From NCBI RefSeq assembly GCF_016466415.2, contig NZ_CP066771.1, positions 3,100,001 through 3,164,000 of the forward strand: a DNA stretch of 64,000 nucleotides. The letters run 5' to 3'. Below the pieces are notes generated by a model. The model ran no database searches and had not been told where the DNA came from. It saw nothing but the letters and a program-made list of their open reading frames with translations. Shown piece after piece: positions 37,919 through 50,787 of this stretch (positions are counted from its first letter, which is position 1; every line of letters begins with the position of its first letter). Position numbers and translations under genes: made by a program. Source of the stretch: Ralstonia pickettii. Its GTDB lineage: Bacteria > Pseudomonadota > Gammaproteobacteria > Burkholderiales > Burkholderiaceae.

Positions 37919-38526
37919 GCCTCCCTCCTATCAAAGCGACACCCCAGACTAGGACACGCCCTGCTGGTTCGCCTTCTTCCAAGCCCCGTCTGCCTAAGCG
38001 GCAAAACGATGGGACTGTGCAGGTGCAGCAGGCGTTCCCCGGATATGCCAAAGAAGCGAATTGGGGCGCACACCAAGCGGCTTTTACCACGCTTGCATTC
38101 GATTGCAATCCGACACACTTTGTTACGCCTCGGCGCCCACCCCTCACCCACAATGCCTTCGCACCTCAGCGTTTGTGTCCAAATGTTGTGCGCCATATCG
38201 GGCGCCGGATGACCTATCCGCCTGGCACGCTCGTGACGACACAGTCGCCGGTGCAAAGTTACCCCTCCTTTCGAATTGACCCCTCGAAGGGATTTCCCGT
38301 CCGCGCGGTGCTCCCCGGCCCGCGCGTTTTTTTTGCGTGCGCAATTCGCGCGCCTGCCCGACAGCTTCCCGCCTCTCGCGAGCGCCCTGGATCCAGCCGA
38401 TACATCTGTCGGTTGCCTGCTGCCGCGAAACACGCTCTTACAAAGGCAAGTCGACCCCTCGCCGCCTGCCGCGTTAAATGGAGACATCCACGCGGCACAG
38501 GCCGCCATAAAAACGAGGGCCTCATC
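37919..38526. other. Gene-free region upstream of the DUF6600 gene
   Basis: About 600 bp without a convincing gene. Long frames here lack family features and are rejected as N-terminal extensions of the next gene. The notable element is a strong plus-strand terminator at 38302-38334 with no gene before it. Confidence 0.55.
38302..38334 (+). terminator. Orphan intrinsic terminator
   Basis: CGCGCGG (38302-38308) pairs with CCGCGCG (38320-38326), immediately followed by eight T. No plus-strand gene ends here; the preceding gene is on the minus strand. It may end a small RNA or act as a transcription attenuator for the DUF6600 gene 190 bp downstream. Confidence 0.7.
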
Positions 38527-40920
38527 ATGTCTAAGGTTTCCCGTCGTTCCCCTCTCTCCTCCGGTGTACGGCTGCCGTATGTGTTGCGCGCGGTAGGTGT
38601 TGCCGCCGTGCTGCTGGTCTGCGGTGCGCAGGCCGCGATGGCAGCCGATCCGGCTTCACGGGTGGCGCGGCTGTCGGACTTTTCGGGCACGGTGAGCTTC
38701 GCGCCCGCGGGTTCCGACGACTGGGCGGGCGCCTCGCTCAACCGCCCGCTCACCACGGGAGACCGCCTGTGGTCCGACCAGGGTAGCCACAGTGAGCTCC
38801 ACGTCGGCTCCACAGCGTTGCGCCTGGGCCAGAACACCGGCGCCACGCTCGTCGACCTGGACGACCGCAACACGCAGGTGAAGCTCACGCAAGGCGCGCT
38901 GTCGGTACGCGTGCGGTCGCTGCCGGCCGATCAGACCATCGAGATCGATACGCCCAACCTGGCGTTCACCCCGCAGGCACCGGGCGAATACCGTCTTGAC
39001 GTCGCCCCCGATGGTTCCAGCACGACCGTCACCGTGTGGCACGGTCAGGGCACCGCCTACGGCGACGACCGCTCGACCCCGCTGGGTGCGGGTCAACAAA
39101 TCCGCTTTGGCGGCACGGACCTCGCCGAGGCCGGTGGCACCGGCAATCCCAGTCGCGACGCCTTCGACCGCTGGGCCGAATCGCGCGACGCCCGCGAAGA
39201 CGCTTCCGTGTCCGCCCGCTACGTCGGCCGCGAAATGACCGGCTACGAAGCCCTCGACGACAACGGCACATGGCGTGAAGAAGACGGCTACGGCGCCGTG
39301 TGGGTGCCGCGCGCCGTACCCGTCGGCTGGGCACCGTATCGCACAGGCCATTGGGCCTGGGTTGCGCCGTGGGGCTGGACGTGGGTGGACGACGCGCCGT
39401 GGGGCTTCGCCCCCTTCCACTACGGCCGCTGGGCGTACGTCGGCTCGACCTGGTGCTGGGTACCGGGGCCGGTCGTGCCCCGGCCCGTCTATGCGCCGGC
39501 GCTCGTCGGCTTCGTGGGCGGCGGAGGCGGCGGCGGCGTGAGCTGGGGGATCAACATCTCGATCGGCTCACCCGGGGTGGCATGGTTCCCCCTGGCGCCG
39601 GGCGAGGCGTATCGCCCGGTGTATGCGGCCAGCCCGACCTACGTAACGAACATCAACCGCACGGTGGTGGTGAACAACGTCACGATCAACAAGACCATCA
39701 TCAACAACACCACCAACGTGACCAACGTTCGCAACGTGAACCAGGTCACCTATGTCAATGCCAACAACCCAGCCGCACTGACGGCGGTGCCAGCCAAGAC
39801 TTTCGTCAACGGGCAGCCGGTCGGTCCTGCCATGACGCATCTGCGACCGGAACAATTGCGCGCGCAGATGGCGCGTGCACAGTTTGTGTCGACGCCGGCG
39901 CTGGCACCGGTGCGTGCCAGCCTTGTGGGCGCAGCAGCCAACGGCGGGCCGCATCAATTGCCGCCGCCGCAGGCATTTGCACGCCAGGCGATCGCGGTGC
40001 GCGCGCCTGCCGTGCCGGCAGGCGGGCACGATGCGTTGGCAGAGCGGTTCCGCTCACAGGGCGGTGCGCTGCCGGGCGCTGGCCCGGCCTGGACGGGCGG
40101 CAATGCGGGCACCCGCATCGCGCCCGTGCGAGATCAAGCCAGTGCCGGAATGCCGCCCGCTCCCATAGCTGCGCAGGCAGCGGGGCTCCGTTTGAGTCGC
40201 GCCGCGCAGAATGGGCAGAGTGCGCCTGCACGCGCCGGTGGCGAGCCTGGCCGACCGCCGGAGCAGCACGGTGCGAACGGGCCACAAGGTTTGATCGGCT
40301 CGCCGAACCCGCAAGGTGCGCAGCCCCAGCACGGCGGCCAGCCGGCGCCGGCTCCGCAGGCGCTGATGGCGCCGGGCTCGATCAATCGTCCGCGCCCGCA
40401 GCCGGGTGCCGCGGCACCGCAGGAGCGCCCTGCCCAACCGCAGACCGCGCAGGCACCGCAAGGGCCGGCCGGCATGACGACACGCCCACCGCAGCGCGAA
40501 GGCGCACCTGGTACGCCGCGTGACGAACGCCATGCCTTTGAGCCGCGCCCACAGCTGCCGCAAGCGCCGCAACCTCAGCCTCAATCGCAGCGCGGTGGCC
40601 AGGAGCCGAATCGCTTCAACGGCACCCCGGCACGGGCCACGCAAGAGCACCCGCACAACGAGCCGCCGCAGCCGCAGGTGCACGCCCGGCTGGAGCCGGA
40701 GCAGCGCCGGCCGGAACCGCACATGGAAGCCCCGCGTCCGGCACCGCAACCCCATGTTGAGATGCGCCCGCCGCAACCGCAGGCCCAGCCACGTCCATCA
40801 GAGGCCCGCCCGCCACAACCTCAACCGCAGGCCCAACCGCCTCGGCAGGAACACCATGATGCCCAACCGCATCCGCAAGGCAATCGCGGTGAGGAAAAGC
40901 ACGAAGGTGAGCACCGCTGA
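38527..40920 (+). CDS. DUF6600/FecR-like envelope protein with Pro/Gln-rich tail
   Basis: A 797-aa secreted protein in four parts. It has a signal peptide (residues ~1-38, ending AMA-AD) and a FecR-like domain (~40-210: GTVSFAP, LTTGDRLWSDQGSHSELHVGS, TQVKLTQGALSVRVR). Next is a Trp-rich DUF6600 block (~260-360: VPVGWAPYRTGHWAW, WGWTWVDDAPWGFAPFHYGRW), then an Asn/Val/Thr stretch (RTVVVNNVTINKTIINNTTN). The tail, from ~460, is Pro/Gln/Ala-rich and low complexity, ending His- and Glu-rich. Such proteins are common in Burkholderiales and have no assigned role; a surface or peptidoglycan-associated structural function is a guess. The ATG at 38527 starts the signal peptide. Confidence 0.8.
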   Translation: MSKVSRRSPLSSGVRLPYVLRAVGVAAVLLVCGAQAAMAADPASRVARLSDFSGTVSFAPAGSDDWAGASLNRPLTTGDRLWSDQGSHSELHVGSTALRLGQNTGATLVDLDDRNTQVKLTQGALSVRVRSLPADQTIEIDTPNLAFTPQAPGEYRLDVAPDGSSTTVTVWHGQGTAYGDDRSTPLGAGQQIRFGGTDLAEAGGTGNPSRDAFDRWAESRDAREDASVSARYVGREMTGYEALDDNGTWREEDGYGAVWVPRAVPVGWAPYRTGHWAWVAPWGWTWVDDAPWGFAPFHYGRWAYVGSTWCWVPGPVVPRPVYAPALVGFVGGGGGGGVSWGINISIGSPGVAWFPLAPGEAYRPVYAASPTYVTNINRTVVVNNVTINKTIINNTTNVTNVRNVNQVTYVNANNPAALTAVPAKTFVNGQPVGPAMTHLRPEQLRAQMARAQFVSTPALAPVRASLVGAAANGGPHQLPPPQAFARQAIAVRAPAVPAGGHDALAERFRSQGGALPGAGPAWTGGNAGTRIAPVRDQASAGMPPAPIAAQAAGLRLSRAAQNGQSAPARAGGEPGRPPEQHGANGPQGLIGSPNPQGAQPQHGGQPAPAPQALMAPGSINRPRPQPGAAAPQERPAQPQTAQAPQGPAGMTTRPPQREGAPGTPRDERHAFEPRPQLPQAPQPQPQSQRGGQEPNRFNGTPARATQEHPHNEPPQPQVHARLEPEQRRPEPHMEAPRPAPQPHVEMRPPQPQAQPRPSEARPPQPQPQAQPPRQEHHDAQPHPQGNRGEEKHEGEHR

Positions 40921-40945
40921 ATAGGGCGCCTTGCCCTTGATAGGC

Positions 40946-40977
40946 AAAAAAAAGCAGCCCTTCGGGGCTGCTTTTTT
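40946..40977. terminator. Bidirectional terminator between the DUF6600 gene and atpC
   Basis: AAAGCAGCCC and GGGCTGCTTTTTT form a stem with a TTCG tetraloop, with an A-run on the left and a T-run on the right. It ends both the DUF6600 message and, on the minus strand, the atp operon. Confidence 0.9.
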
Positions 40978-41026
40978 CGTCTGCGCTCGTGGCCGATGAC
41001 ACTGGCCAGCACACACTTGACTTGCC

Positions 41027-41443
41027 TTAGCGCTTGCGACGCAGGCGCGCGATCGCTGCAAGCTGCGCAGCTGCCACGGCCAGTTCACCTTGCGCACGGG
41101 CCAGATCCAGGTCGCTGCTTTGGTTTTGCAGCGCCTCTTCGGCTGCACGCTTGGCTTCGTTCGCCTTGGCTTCGTCCAGGTCGTGACCGCGGATTGCGGT
41201 ATCGGCCAGCACGGTCACCTTCTTCGGCTGCACTTCGAGAATGCCACCGGCAACGAACACGAACTCTTCGCCGCCGTCTTCCTTCTCGATGCGCACGGCG
41301 CCCGGCTTGATGCGCGTGATCAGCGGCGTGTGGCCGGGCAGAATGCCCAGCTCGCCGGCTTCACCAGGCAGCGCCACGAACTTGGCATTGCCGGAGAAGA
41401 TCTCGTGCTCAGCGCTGACGACGTCTACATGAATGGTTGCCAT
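41027..41443 (-). CDS. atpC: ATP synthase epsilon chain (F1)
   Basis: A 138-aa subunit of the F1 central stalk that couples rotation and inhibits ATP hydrolysis. [20 protein letters not shown] and [24 protein letters not shown] are the conserved beta-sandwich start; the C-terminal helices ([11 protein letters not shown]) follow. It is the last gene of the operon, ending just before the terminator at 40946-40977. Confidence 0.97.
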   Translation of the reverse strand: MATIHVDVVSAEHEIFSGNAKFVALPGEAGELGILPGHTPLITRIKPGAVRIEKEDGGEEFVFVAGGILEVQPKKVTVLADTAIRGHDLDEAKANEAKRAAEEALQNQSSDLDLARAQGELAVAAAQLAAIARLRRKR

Positions 41444-41534
41444 CTCGATTCCTTTGCTCAGAAAAGCGGCTTCCTGAAGGGGCTTCAGGAAGCCAGTACT
41501 GGCCCCGGCTCACGCACGGTGCCAGACGTTGCTC

Positions 41535-42977
<1,443 letters not shown>

Positions 42978-42980
42978 CTA

Positions 42981-43856
42981 TCAGACTGCAGCTGCGCCGC
43001 TGACGATCTCGGACAGTTCCTTCGTGATCGCTGCCTGACGGGTCTTGTTGTAGACCAGTTGCAGTTCGCCGATCACGTTCTTTGCGTTGTCCGAAGCCGC
43101 CTTCATCGCCACCATCCGGGCCGATTGCTCGGAGGCCATGTTTTCGGCCACCGCCTGGTACACCAGGGCCTCGACGTAACGGGTCAGCAACTCGTCGACC
43201 ACCGTTTGCGCGTCCGGCTCGTAGATGTAATCCCACGAGTAGGCCTGCTTCTCGGCGTCGCTCTGCGCGAGCTTGTCGGCGGTCAGCGGCAGCAGCTGCT
43301 CGACCACCGGCTCCTGCTTCATCGTGTTGATGAAGCGGGTGTACGCCAGGTACACGGCATCGATCTGACCTGCGTTGAACGCGTCCAGCTGCACCTTGAT
43401 TGCACCGATCAGCTTTTCCAGATGCGGCGTGTCGCCCAGATGCACGACATTCGAGACGACCTTGGCACCGACGCGGCCAAGGAACTGCATACCCTTGGTA
43501 CCGATGGCGGTGGTTTGCGTCTCAACGCCCTTGTTCTGCAGATCGCGCAGTTGGGTGGTGACGGCACGCAGCACGTTGGTGTTCAAGCCACCGCACAGGC
43601 CTTTGTCCGTCGTCACCACGATCAGGCCGGCACGCTTAATGTCGCGCGCCACCATGAACGGGTGCTTGTACTCCGGATTGGCCAGTGCCATGTGCGCGGC
43701 CACGTTGCGGATCTTCTCGGCGTACGGGCGAGCAGCACGCATCCGTTCCTGCGCCTTGCGCATCTTGGATGCGGCGACCATTTCCATCGCCTTGGTGATC
43801 TTGCGCGTGTTCTGCACGCTCTTGATCTTGGTGCGGATTTCTTTTGTTCCGGCCAT
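42981..43856 (-). CDS. atpG: ATP synthase gamma chain (F1 rotor shaft)
   Basis: A 291-aa coiled-coil rotor subunit linking the c-ring to the catalytic hexamer. The N-terminus [35 protein letters not shown] and the C-terminus [28 protein letters not shown] form the two antiparallel helices of the shaft. The ribosome binding site GAGAGGAAGAA precedes the ATG. Confidence 0.98.
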   Translation of the reverse strand: MAGTKEIRTKIKSVQNTRKITKAMEMVAASKMRKAQERMRAARPYAEKIRNVAAHMALANPEYKHPFMVARDIKRAGLIVVTTDKGLCGGLNTNVLRAVTTQLRDLQNKGVETQTTAIGTKGMQFLGRVGAKVVSNVVHLGDTPHLEKLIGAIKVQLDAFNAGQIDAVYLAYTRFINTMKQEPVVEQLLPLTADKLAQSDAEKQAYSWDYIYEPDAQTVVDELLTRYVEALVYQAVAENMASEQSARMVAMKAASDNAKNVIGELQLVYNKTRQAAITKELSEIVSGAAAV

Positions 43857-43932
43857 TTCTTCCTCTCCGTTCAGTCCTGGTCACGCAGGCCGAATTTCTC
43901 AACCTCGGTGACCAGTTCCGGGAATGACGCGG

Positions 43933-45474
43933 TTAGAACGCGGCGGACTTCTTGAAATCCTCGATCGCGGCACGCAGGGCGGCCTCATCTTCCTTCGACA
44001 GATCCTTCGTATCTTCGATGCGGTTGATGAGATCGGCGTACTTCGTCTTCAGCGTGTCGTGCAGGCCCTTTTCGAAAGCCAGGATGTCCTTCACGTCCAC
44101 GTTGTCGAGGAAGCCGTTGTTGGCTGCATACAGCGACGCGGCCAGCTGCCACACCTGCAGCGGCTGGTATTGCGGCTGCTTGAGCAGTTCGGTCACGCGG
44201 CGGCCGCGCTCGAGCTGCTTGCGGGTCGCTTCGTCCAGGTCGGAAGCAAACTGCGCGAACGCAGCCAGTTCACGATACTGAGCCAGGTCGGTACGGATAC
44301 CGCCCGACAGCTTCTTGATGACCTTGGTCTGAGCAGCACCACCAACGCGCGACACCGAAATACCGGCGTTGATTGCGGGGCGCACACCGGCGTTGAACAG
44401 ATCGGTTTCCAGGAAGATCTGACCGTCGGTAATCGAGATCACGTTGGTCGGAACGAACGCGGACACGTCGCCGGCCTGCGTTTCGATCACGGGCAGTGCG
44501 GTCAGCGAACCGGTCTTGCCCTTGACTTCACCGTTGGTGATCTTTTCGATGTGATCAGCGTTCACACGTGCAGCGCGCTCCAGCAGACGCGAGTGCAGAT
44601 AGAACACGTCGCCCGGGTAGGCCTCACGGCCAGGCGGGCGGCGCAGCAGCAGCGAAACCTGACGGTACGCCCAAGCTTGCTTGGTCAGATCGTCATACAC
44701 GATCAGGGCATCTTCGCCGCGGTCGCGGAAGTATTCGCCCATCGTGCATCCGGCGTAGGCCGACAGGTACTGCATGGCAGCCGAATCGGAAGCGGCGGCA
44801 GCCACCACGATCGTGTATTCCAGCGCGCCGTGCTCTTCGAGCTTGCGCACCACGTTGGCGATCGTCGAAGCCTTCTGGCCGATTGCCACGTACACGCAGA
44901 AGATACCCTTGCCCTTCTGGTTGATGATGGCGTCGACTGCAACAGCGGTCTTGCCGGTCTGGCGGTCGCCAATGATCAGCTCACGCTGGCCACGGCCGAT
45001 CGGCACCATGGCATCGATCGACTTCAGGCCGGTCTGCACCGGCTGGCTCACCGATTGACGTGCGATCACGCCTGGAGCGACCTTTTCGATCACGTCCGTC
45101 TTCTTGGCGTTGATCGGGCCCTTGCCGTCGATCGGCTGGCCCAGTGCGTTCACCACGCGGCCCAGCAGTTCCGGGCCAACCGGCACTTCCAGAATGCGAC
45201 CCGTGCACTTGACTTCGTCGCCTTCGGAAATGTGCTCGTACTCACCCAGCACCACAGCGCCGACGGAGTCGCGCTCGAGGTTCAGCGCGAGGCCGAACGT
45301 GTTGCCCGGGAATTCCAGCATTTCGCCTTGCATCACGCCCGACAGGCCATGAATGCGGCAGATACCGTCCGTCACGGAGATGACCGTGCCGGTGTTCTTT
45401 GCGTCAGCGCCAGCCTTCAAGCCCTCGATACGGGTCTTGATCAGGTCGCTGATCTCGGAGGGGTTCAGTTGCAT
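43933..45474 (-). CDS. atpA: ATP synthase alpha chain (F1, regulatory nucleotide site)
   Basis: A 513-aa subunit. The P-loop [15 protein letters not shown] lies near residue 169. The start [19 protein letters not shown] and the segments [23 protein letters not shown] and [15 protein letters not shown] are standard. It lies 76 bp upstream of atpG. The length is equal to E. coli AtpA. Confidence 0.98.
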   Translation of the reverse strand: MQLNPSEISDLIKTRIEGLKAGADAKNTGTVISVTDGICRIHGLSGVMQGEMLEFPGNTFGLALNLERDSVGAVVLGEYEHISEGDEVKCTGRILEVPVGPELLGRVVNALGQPIDGKGPINAKKTDVIEKVAPGVIARQSVSQPVQTGLKSIDAMVPIGRGQRELIIGDRQTGKTAVAVDAIINQKGKGIFCVYVAIGQKASTIANVVRKLEEHGALEYTIVVAAAASDSAAMQYLSAYAGCTMGEYFRDRGEDALIVYDDLTKQAWAYRQVSLLLRRPPGREAYPGDVFYLHSRLLERAARVNADHIEKITNGEVKGKTGSLTALPVIETQAGDVSAFVPTNVISITDGQIFLETDLFNAGVRPAINAGISVSRVGGAAQTKVIKKLSGGIRTDLAQYRELAAFAQFASDLDEATRKQLERGRRVTELLKQPQYQPLQVWQLAASLYAANNGFLDNVDVKDILAFEKGLHDTLKTKYADLINRIEDTKDLSKEDEAALRAAIEDFKKSAAF

Positions 45475-45559
45475 CGAATGCTCCTAATTCTTCAATCTGT
45501 CTGCGGGCGCGCTACGTCGATGAAATCGCCTCGATTCATCGGCGCCTCGCGGAGCAGCA

Positions 45560-46096
45560 TTACGCGGCGGTCAGCGCAGACTGCATCTGCGTCAGGCGCG
45601 CGCGCACCGAGGTGTCGAGCACTTCGTCGCCAATCTGCACACGCACGCCGCCGATCAACGAAGGATCGACGCTCACGTGAGCCTGCAGCTTCTTGCCGAA
45701 CTTGCGTTCGAGCGTGGCGACCAGTTCGGTCAGGGGCGCGCCCTCAAGCGGGAACGCACTGGTGATCTCGACGTCGGCGGCGCCTTCACTGGCATTCCGC
45801 AGCACATGGAATTGCGCGGCAATTTCCGGCAGCAGCGACAGACGCTTGTTGGCCACCAGCAGGCCAACCAGTTCCTTCGCCTCATGCGAAACCGGAGATT
45901 TCAGCGCCGACAGGAAGATCCCCGCCACATCGGCTTTGGAGAGCTTCGGATCATCGGCGACTGCCTTCATGTCGGGCACGGCAGCAATTTGCCCCATTTC
46001 CGACACGAGCTCAGACCATGCACCCAGATTGCCGGCCTTCGCCACGCGGAACAGCGCCTCTGCGTACGGACGGGCAACGGTTGCGAGTTCTGCCAT
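45560..46096 (-). CDS. atpH: ATP synthase delta chain (F1, stator link)
   Basis: A 178-aa subunit that ties the b-dimer to the top of F1. [19 protein letters not shown] at the N-terminus and the C-terminal [25 protein letters not shown] are diagnostic. It begins 2 bp after atpF ends, giving tight coupling. Confidence 0.97.
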   Translation of the reverse strand: MAELATVARPYAEALFRVAKAGNLGAWSELVSEMGQIAAVPDMKAVADDPKLSKADVAGIFLSALKSPVSHEAKELVGLLVANKRLSLLPEIAAQFHVLRNASEGAADVEITSAFPLEGAPLTELVATLERKFGKKLQAHVSVDPSLIGGVRVQIGDEVLDTSVRARLTQMQSALTAA

Positions 46097-46098
46097 GA

Positions 46099-46569
46099 TT
46101 ACAGCTCAGCCTTGAGTTGATTGAGCAGATCGGCATGGACCTGCGCATTGACTTCACGCTTGAGGATCTGCTCGGCACCCTTGACGGCCAGCGTGGCAAC
46201 CTGGTCGCGCAGCGATTCACGCGCGCGCACGGTTTGCTGCTCGGCTTCGGCCTTGGCTTGCGCGATGATGCGCGCGGCTTCGGCTTGGGCGTTTTGCTTG
46301 ATCTCTTCAGCGCTCATCTGGGCACGCTTTTCAGCGTCCGCGATGCGTTGCGCGCCTTCATTGCGCGCTTCGGTCAGTGCCTGCTCGACCCGCTTGTTGG
46401 CCAGCTCCAGCTCAGCCTTGCCCTTATCGGCAGCGGCCAGGCCATCGGCAATTTTCTTCGCGCGTTCGTCGAGCGCCTTCACCAGGGGTGGCCAAATGAA
46501 CTTGGCAACAACCCACCACAGGATGAAGAACACGACCATCTGCGCGACGAGTGTGGCGTTCAGGTTCAT
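46099..46569 (-). CDS. atpF: ATP synthase b chain (Fo stator)
   Basis: A 156-aa protein with one N-terminal membrane helix ([26 protein letters not shown]) and a long charged coiled coil that forms the peripheral stalk. It fits E. coli AtpF (156 aa) exactly in length. The ATG is just after the stop region of atpE. Confidence 0.97.
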   Translation of the reverse strand: MNLNATLVAQMVVFFILWWVVAKFIWPPLVKALDERAKKIADGLAAADKGKAELELANKRVEQALTEARNEGAQRIADAEKRAQMSAEEIKQNAQAEAARIIAQAKAEAEQQTVRARESLRDQVATLAVKGAEQILKREVNAQVHADLLNQLKAEL

Positions 46570-46675
46570 GGTGTGTTCCTTTCGGTATTGAGACTACGGA
46601 TCAATGCACGAAGCGGCGAGGGTTACGCGGTGCGTTCACCCAGGCCGCCTCCGGCATCATGCAGACCGAAAAGAA

Positions 46676-46954
<279 letters not shown>

Positions 46955-47025
46955 TTACGTGAAAGACTAAGAACTTGAGAACTTGGAAAAATCAAACGGA
47001 ACCGGAGAACCTGAACCGCAACTAC

Positions 47026-47913
<888 letters not shown>

Positions 47914-48137
47914 TCAGTCCAATATTGCGAAACATTCTTCGTGACCCGTTCCGACCCGCGCCCGATTCTGCCAGGTGTTTCCTGGAGATCGCGGACTGCA
48001 CGCGGCTGAAACATGTCACCTTATTCTTGCAGAGTGTCAGCGCAATGAACCGGGCTTCTCCTGCCTCAGGTCCTTGCCGTGTGCCAACACGCCAGTGTGC
48101 CCGCCATGTCGTGGTGGGCTGGAGCCGATTCAACGCA

Positions 48138-48707
48138 CTATCGCAGCGCGAGACCGACCCAATACATCTTGAGCGCCAGGATCAGGGTGATCAGCAAGGG
48201 CGGCCAATGCAGGCCCTTGAACACCACCACCACGATCACCAGCAGCGCGACCGTGCCAAGCACCTTGATCGCTTCGCCCACTACGAGGCGGGCGATGGAT
48301 TCGAACCCCTTGGCCGTCGACAGCCGCATCGCGAACCATGCCGAAGGCACCACGCATACGCCACCGCCCAGCAGCGCCGACAATCCAGCCTCGGCGGCTG
48401 ACGCAGCGCCCGCTCCCGCGAACCAACTGCCGACATACCAACCGAGCCCACACAACAGTGTGATGGCCACTTGGCCGAGCACGATGGAAAAGGGCGTGAT
48501 ACGCGAGGCCTGCACAGCCTGCTCGCCAAACAGGGCGACCGCTTCGTCATGCGATAGCACATGCACCGGCGGCTCCGCCTGCTGATCATCGTCCCAACTG
48601 TCGTGCTTCGGATCCTGCACCGGCTGGGGCCGGGCGGCTTTCAACGAAGCGTAAGAATCGGGCCGTTGCCGGTCGGTTGGCTGCATGGAAGAATGCGCTT
48701 TCATCAT
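48138..48707 (-). CDS. atpI: ATP synthase protein I (AtpI)
   Basis: A 189-aa protein with a long polar N-terminus (about 75 residues) and four hydrophobic helices (FSIVLGQVAITLLCGLGWYVG and others). AtpI proteins help assemble the c-ring in some bacteria but are not part of the finished enzyme. The first of two adjacent ATGs (48707) was used; ribosome binding sites are weak. It heads the atp operon, about 33 nt after the predicted transcription start. Confidence 0.85.
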   Translation of the reverse strand: MMKAHSSMQPTDRQRPDSYASLKAARPQPVQDPKHDSWDDDQQAEPPVHVLSHDEAVALFGEQAVQASRITPFSIVLGQVAITLLCGLGWYVGSWFAGAGAASAAEAGLSALLGGGVCVVPSAWFAMRLSTAKGFESIARLVVGEAIKVLGTVALLVIVVVVFKGLHWPPLLITLILALKMYWVGLALR

Positions 48708-48746
48708 GCCGCACCGCTTTGGGTCAGGCGGATTTAAAACCGCACG

Positions 48747-48776
48747 ATTTTACGGGACATGGCGTTCGCCAGTCAA
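48747..48776 (-). promoter_or_regulatory. Sigma70-like promoter of the atp operon
   Basis: On the minus strand TTGACT (48776-48771), an 18-bp spacer, and TAAAAT (48752-48747). The predicted start at about 48740 leaves a short leader before atpI. It is the best promoter match upstream of the operon. The rest of the 328-bp gap to parB (48708-49035) shows no gene. Confidence 0.75.
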
Positions 48777-49035
48777 CGCACAAGCGAACCCTTGTGCGGG
48801 CGCCTTCGACAGCACTTCGCGCGGCTGCGTTCCATTCGAAGCGCGCAATACGGTGCTGCTGGCGGGGTAGCGAATCCGGCTGATGGACCGGCGCCCGGTT
48901 GATTCCATGATGGTGTTGGTAGCGTCGAGCGTCGATGACGTGCGAGGTAATCGCACCAATTCCGTGCGAGCGTGCGCCCGCAAATGGCGCAGAGGCGCGG
49001 ATTCCCGCTCCTGCGTCAAACGGTCGCAGGTTCAC

Positions 49036-49947
49036 TCAGGCAGCCTCTTCGCCGGCGTCGAGACGCAGGCGCGCCAGCAGCCCATCGAACTCGTCGAGAC
49101 TGCTGAATTGCACGGTCAGCTGACCGCGCCCCTTGGCCGCCAGCTTGATCTGCACACCTAGGCCGAGCTGGTCGGCCAGCTCTTCTTCGAGGCGGGCCAC
49201 GTCGCGGCCGCCTTGGTGCCCGCCCTTCTGCTTCAGCGATTTCAGCTCGAACGGCTTGAGTGTCGACGCCACCAGTTTTTCCGTCTCGCGCACCGACAGG
49301 CGCTTGTTGACGATCTGGTTGGCCAATGTGATCTGTGTGGCACCATCGACGGCGAGCAGCGCGCGGGCGTGGCCCATGTCGAGGTCGCCGGCCATCAGCA
49401 TGGTCTGCACAGGCTGAGCGAGATTGAGCAGGCGCAGCAGGTTCGACACCGCGCTGCGCGAACGCCCGACCGATTCCGCCGCCTGCTCATGCGTGAACTG
49501 GAATTCACGCACCAGGCGCGCAATGCCCTGCGCTTCTTCCAACGGGTTGAGATCCTCGCGCTGGATGTTTTCGATCAGCGCCATGGCGGCGGCCGATTCA
49601 TCCGGCACGTCTTTCACGAGGACGGGCACCTCGGTCAGGCCGGCGAGGCGTGAAGCGCGGAAGCGGCGTTCACCCGCGATGATTTCGTACTTGGGCTTGG
49701 CACCGTCGGACTCGACCTTGCGCACCAGAATCGGCTGCATCAGGCCCTGCGCCCGGATACTCGCGGCGAGCTCCTGCAGCGCGCCCTCGTCCATGCGCGT
49801 GCGCGGCTGATATTTGCCGGGCTGCATCTGCTCCAGCTTCAGCACCGTCGGCGCGCCCTCTTGCCTGGCGGCTTCGACAATCTCGGCGGGGCTGCCGAGC
49901 AGTGCTTCGAGGCCGCGGCCCAGTCCCTTTTTCTTCATCGTGCTCAT
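49036..49947 (-). CDS. parB: Chromosome partitioning protein ParB
   Basis: A 303-aa parS-binding CTPase. The start MSTMKKKGLGRGLEALLG has the arginine-containing peptide that stimulates ParA. The CTP and spreading motifs are in IIAGERRFRASRLAGL and IENIQREDLNPLEEAQG. The helix-turn-helix FTHEQAAESVGRSRSAVSNLLRLL binds parS. The C-terminal dimer domain ends DGLLARLRLDAGEEAA. A ribosome binding site AAGAGGAAC lies 6 bp before the ATG. It lies 17 bp after parA and is probably co-transcribed with it. Confidence 0.97.
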   Translation of the reverse strand: MSTMKKKGLGRGLEALLGSPAEIVEAARQEGAPTVLKLEQMQPGKYQPRTRMDEGALQELAASIRAQGLMQPILVRKVESDGAKPKYEIIAGERRFRASRLAGLTEVPVLVKDVPDESAAAMALIENIQREDLNPLEEAQGIARLVREFQFTHEQAAESVGRSRSAVSNLLRLLNLAQPVQTMLMAGDLDMGHARALLAVDGATQITLANQIVNKRLSVRETEKLVASTLKPFELKSLKQKGGHQGGRDVARLEEELADQLGLGVQIKLAAKGRGQLTVQFSSLDEFDGLLARLRLDAGEEAA

Positions 49948-49964
49948 GTTGTTCCTCTTGCTGC

Positions 49965-50750
49965 TCAGGCCGGCATATCGGCCATCTGGCGCACGCGCGC
50001 GATCATCTCGGCGCCGAAATCCAGATAGGCCTTCGCCCCCTTCGATGCCACGTCGAACGCCACGCCCGGCATGCCGTACGACGGCGCTTCGGCCAGGCGC
50101 ACGTTGCGCGGGATCACCGTCTTGAACACCTTGTCGCCGAAGTGCGATTCGAGCTGCGCCGAGACCTGCTGCTGCAGCGTCACACGCGGATCGAACATCA
50201 CGCGCAACAGACCGATCACCTTGAGGTCGCGGTTCAGGTTGGCGTGCACCTGCTTGATGGTGTTGACGAGATCCGACAGGCCTTCGAGCGCGAAGTACTC
50301 GCACTGCATCGGCACGACGACGCCGTGCGCGGCACACAGGCCATTGAGCGTGAGCAGCGAGAGCGAGGGCGGGCAGTCGATGAGGACGAAGTCGTAATCG
50401 GCTTCCACCTCGGCCAGCGCAAGCTTGAGGCGGTTTTCGCGATGCTCGAGATCGACCAGTTCGACTTCGGCGCCGGCCAGGTCGCGGTTGGCGGGCAGCA
50501 CGTCATAGCGCCCGGCCTCCGAGTGCTGGCGTGCCTGTGGAATCGTCGCCAGCCCGACAAGGACCTGGTAGACGCTGAATTCGAGCGTGTGCTTATCGAT
50601 GCCCGAGCCCATCGACGCATTGCCCTGGGGATCAAGGTCGACCAGCAGCACGCGCTGCCCTTGCGCGGCCAGCCCGGCCGCAAGGTTCACCGTGGTGGTG
50701 GTCTTGCCGACCCCGCCCTTCTGGTTGGCGATCACGAAAATATTCGACAT
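49965..50750 (-). CDS. parA: Chromosome partitioning ATPase ParA (Soj)
   Basis: A 261-aa Walker-type ATPase that binds DNA nonspecifically and pulls ParB-parS complexes apart. The deviant Walker A is NQKGGVGKTTTTVNLAAGLA; VLLVDLDPQGNASMGSGID and YDFVLIDCPPSLSLLTLNGL follow. The start MSNIFVIANQKGG is usual for Ralstonia-type ParA. It lies 37 bp after rsmG in the mnmG-rsmG-parA-parB series. Confidence 0.97.
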   Translation of the reverse strand: MSNIFVIANQKGGVGKTTTTVNLAAGLAAQGQRVLLVDLDPQGNASMGSGIDKHTLEFSVYQVLVGLATIPQARQHSEAGRYDVLPANRDLAGAEVELVDLEHRENRLKLALAEVEADYDFVLIDCPPSLSLLTLNGLCAAHGVVVPMQCEYFALEGLSDLVNTIKQVHANLNRDLKVIGLLRVMFDPRVTLQQQVSAQLESHFGDKVFKTVIPRNVRLAEAPSYGMPGVAFDVASKGAKAYLDFGAEMIARVRQMADMPA

Positions 50751-50787
50751 GACTCCTCTGCGGTGAATGGCTCGCTACAACGTTCGC

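Noticed and set aside
38017-38526. An N-terminal extension of the DUF6600 protein
   Set aside because: The extended part has no signal peptide and the true signal peptide starts at 38527. It also crosses the orphan terminator.
48724-49035. A 103-codon frame between parB and atpI
   Set aside because: It overlaps the atp promoter and has no recognised feature.
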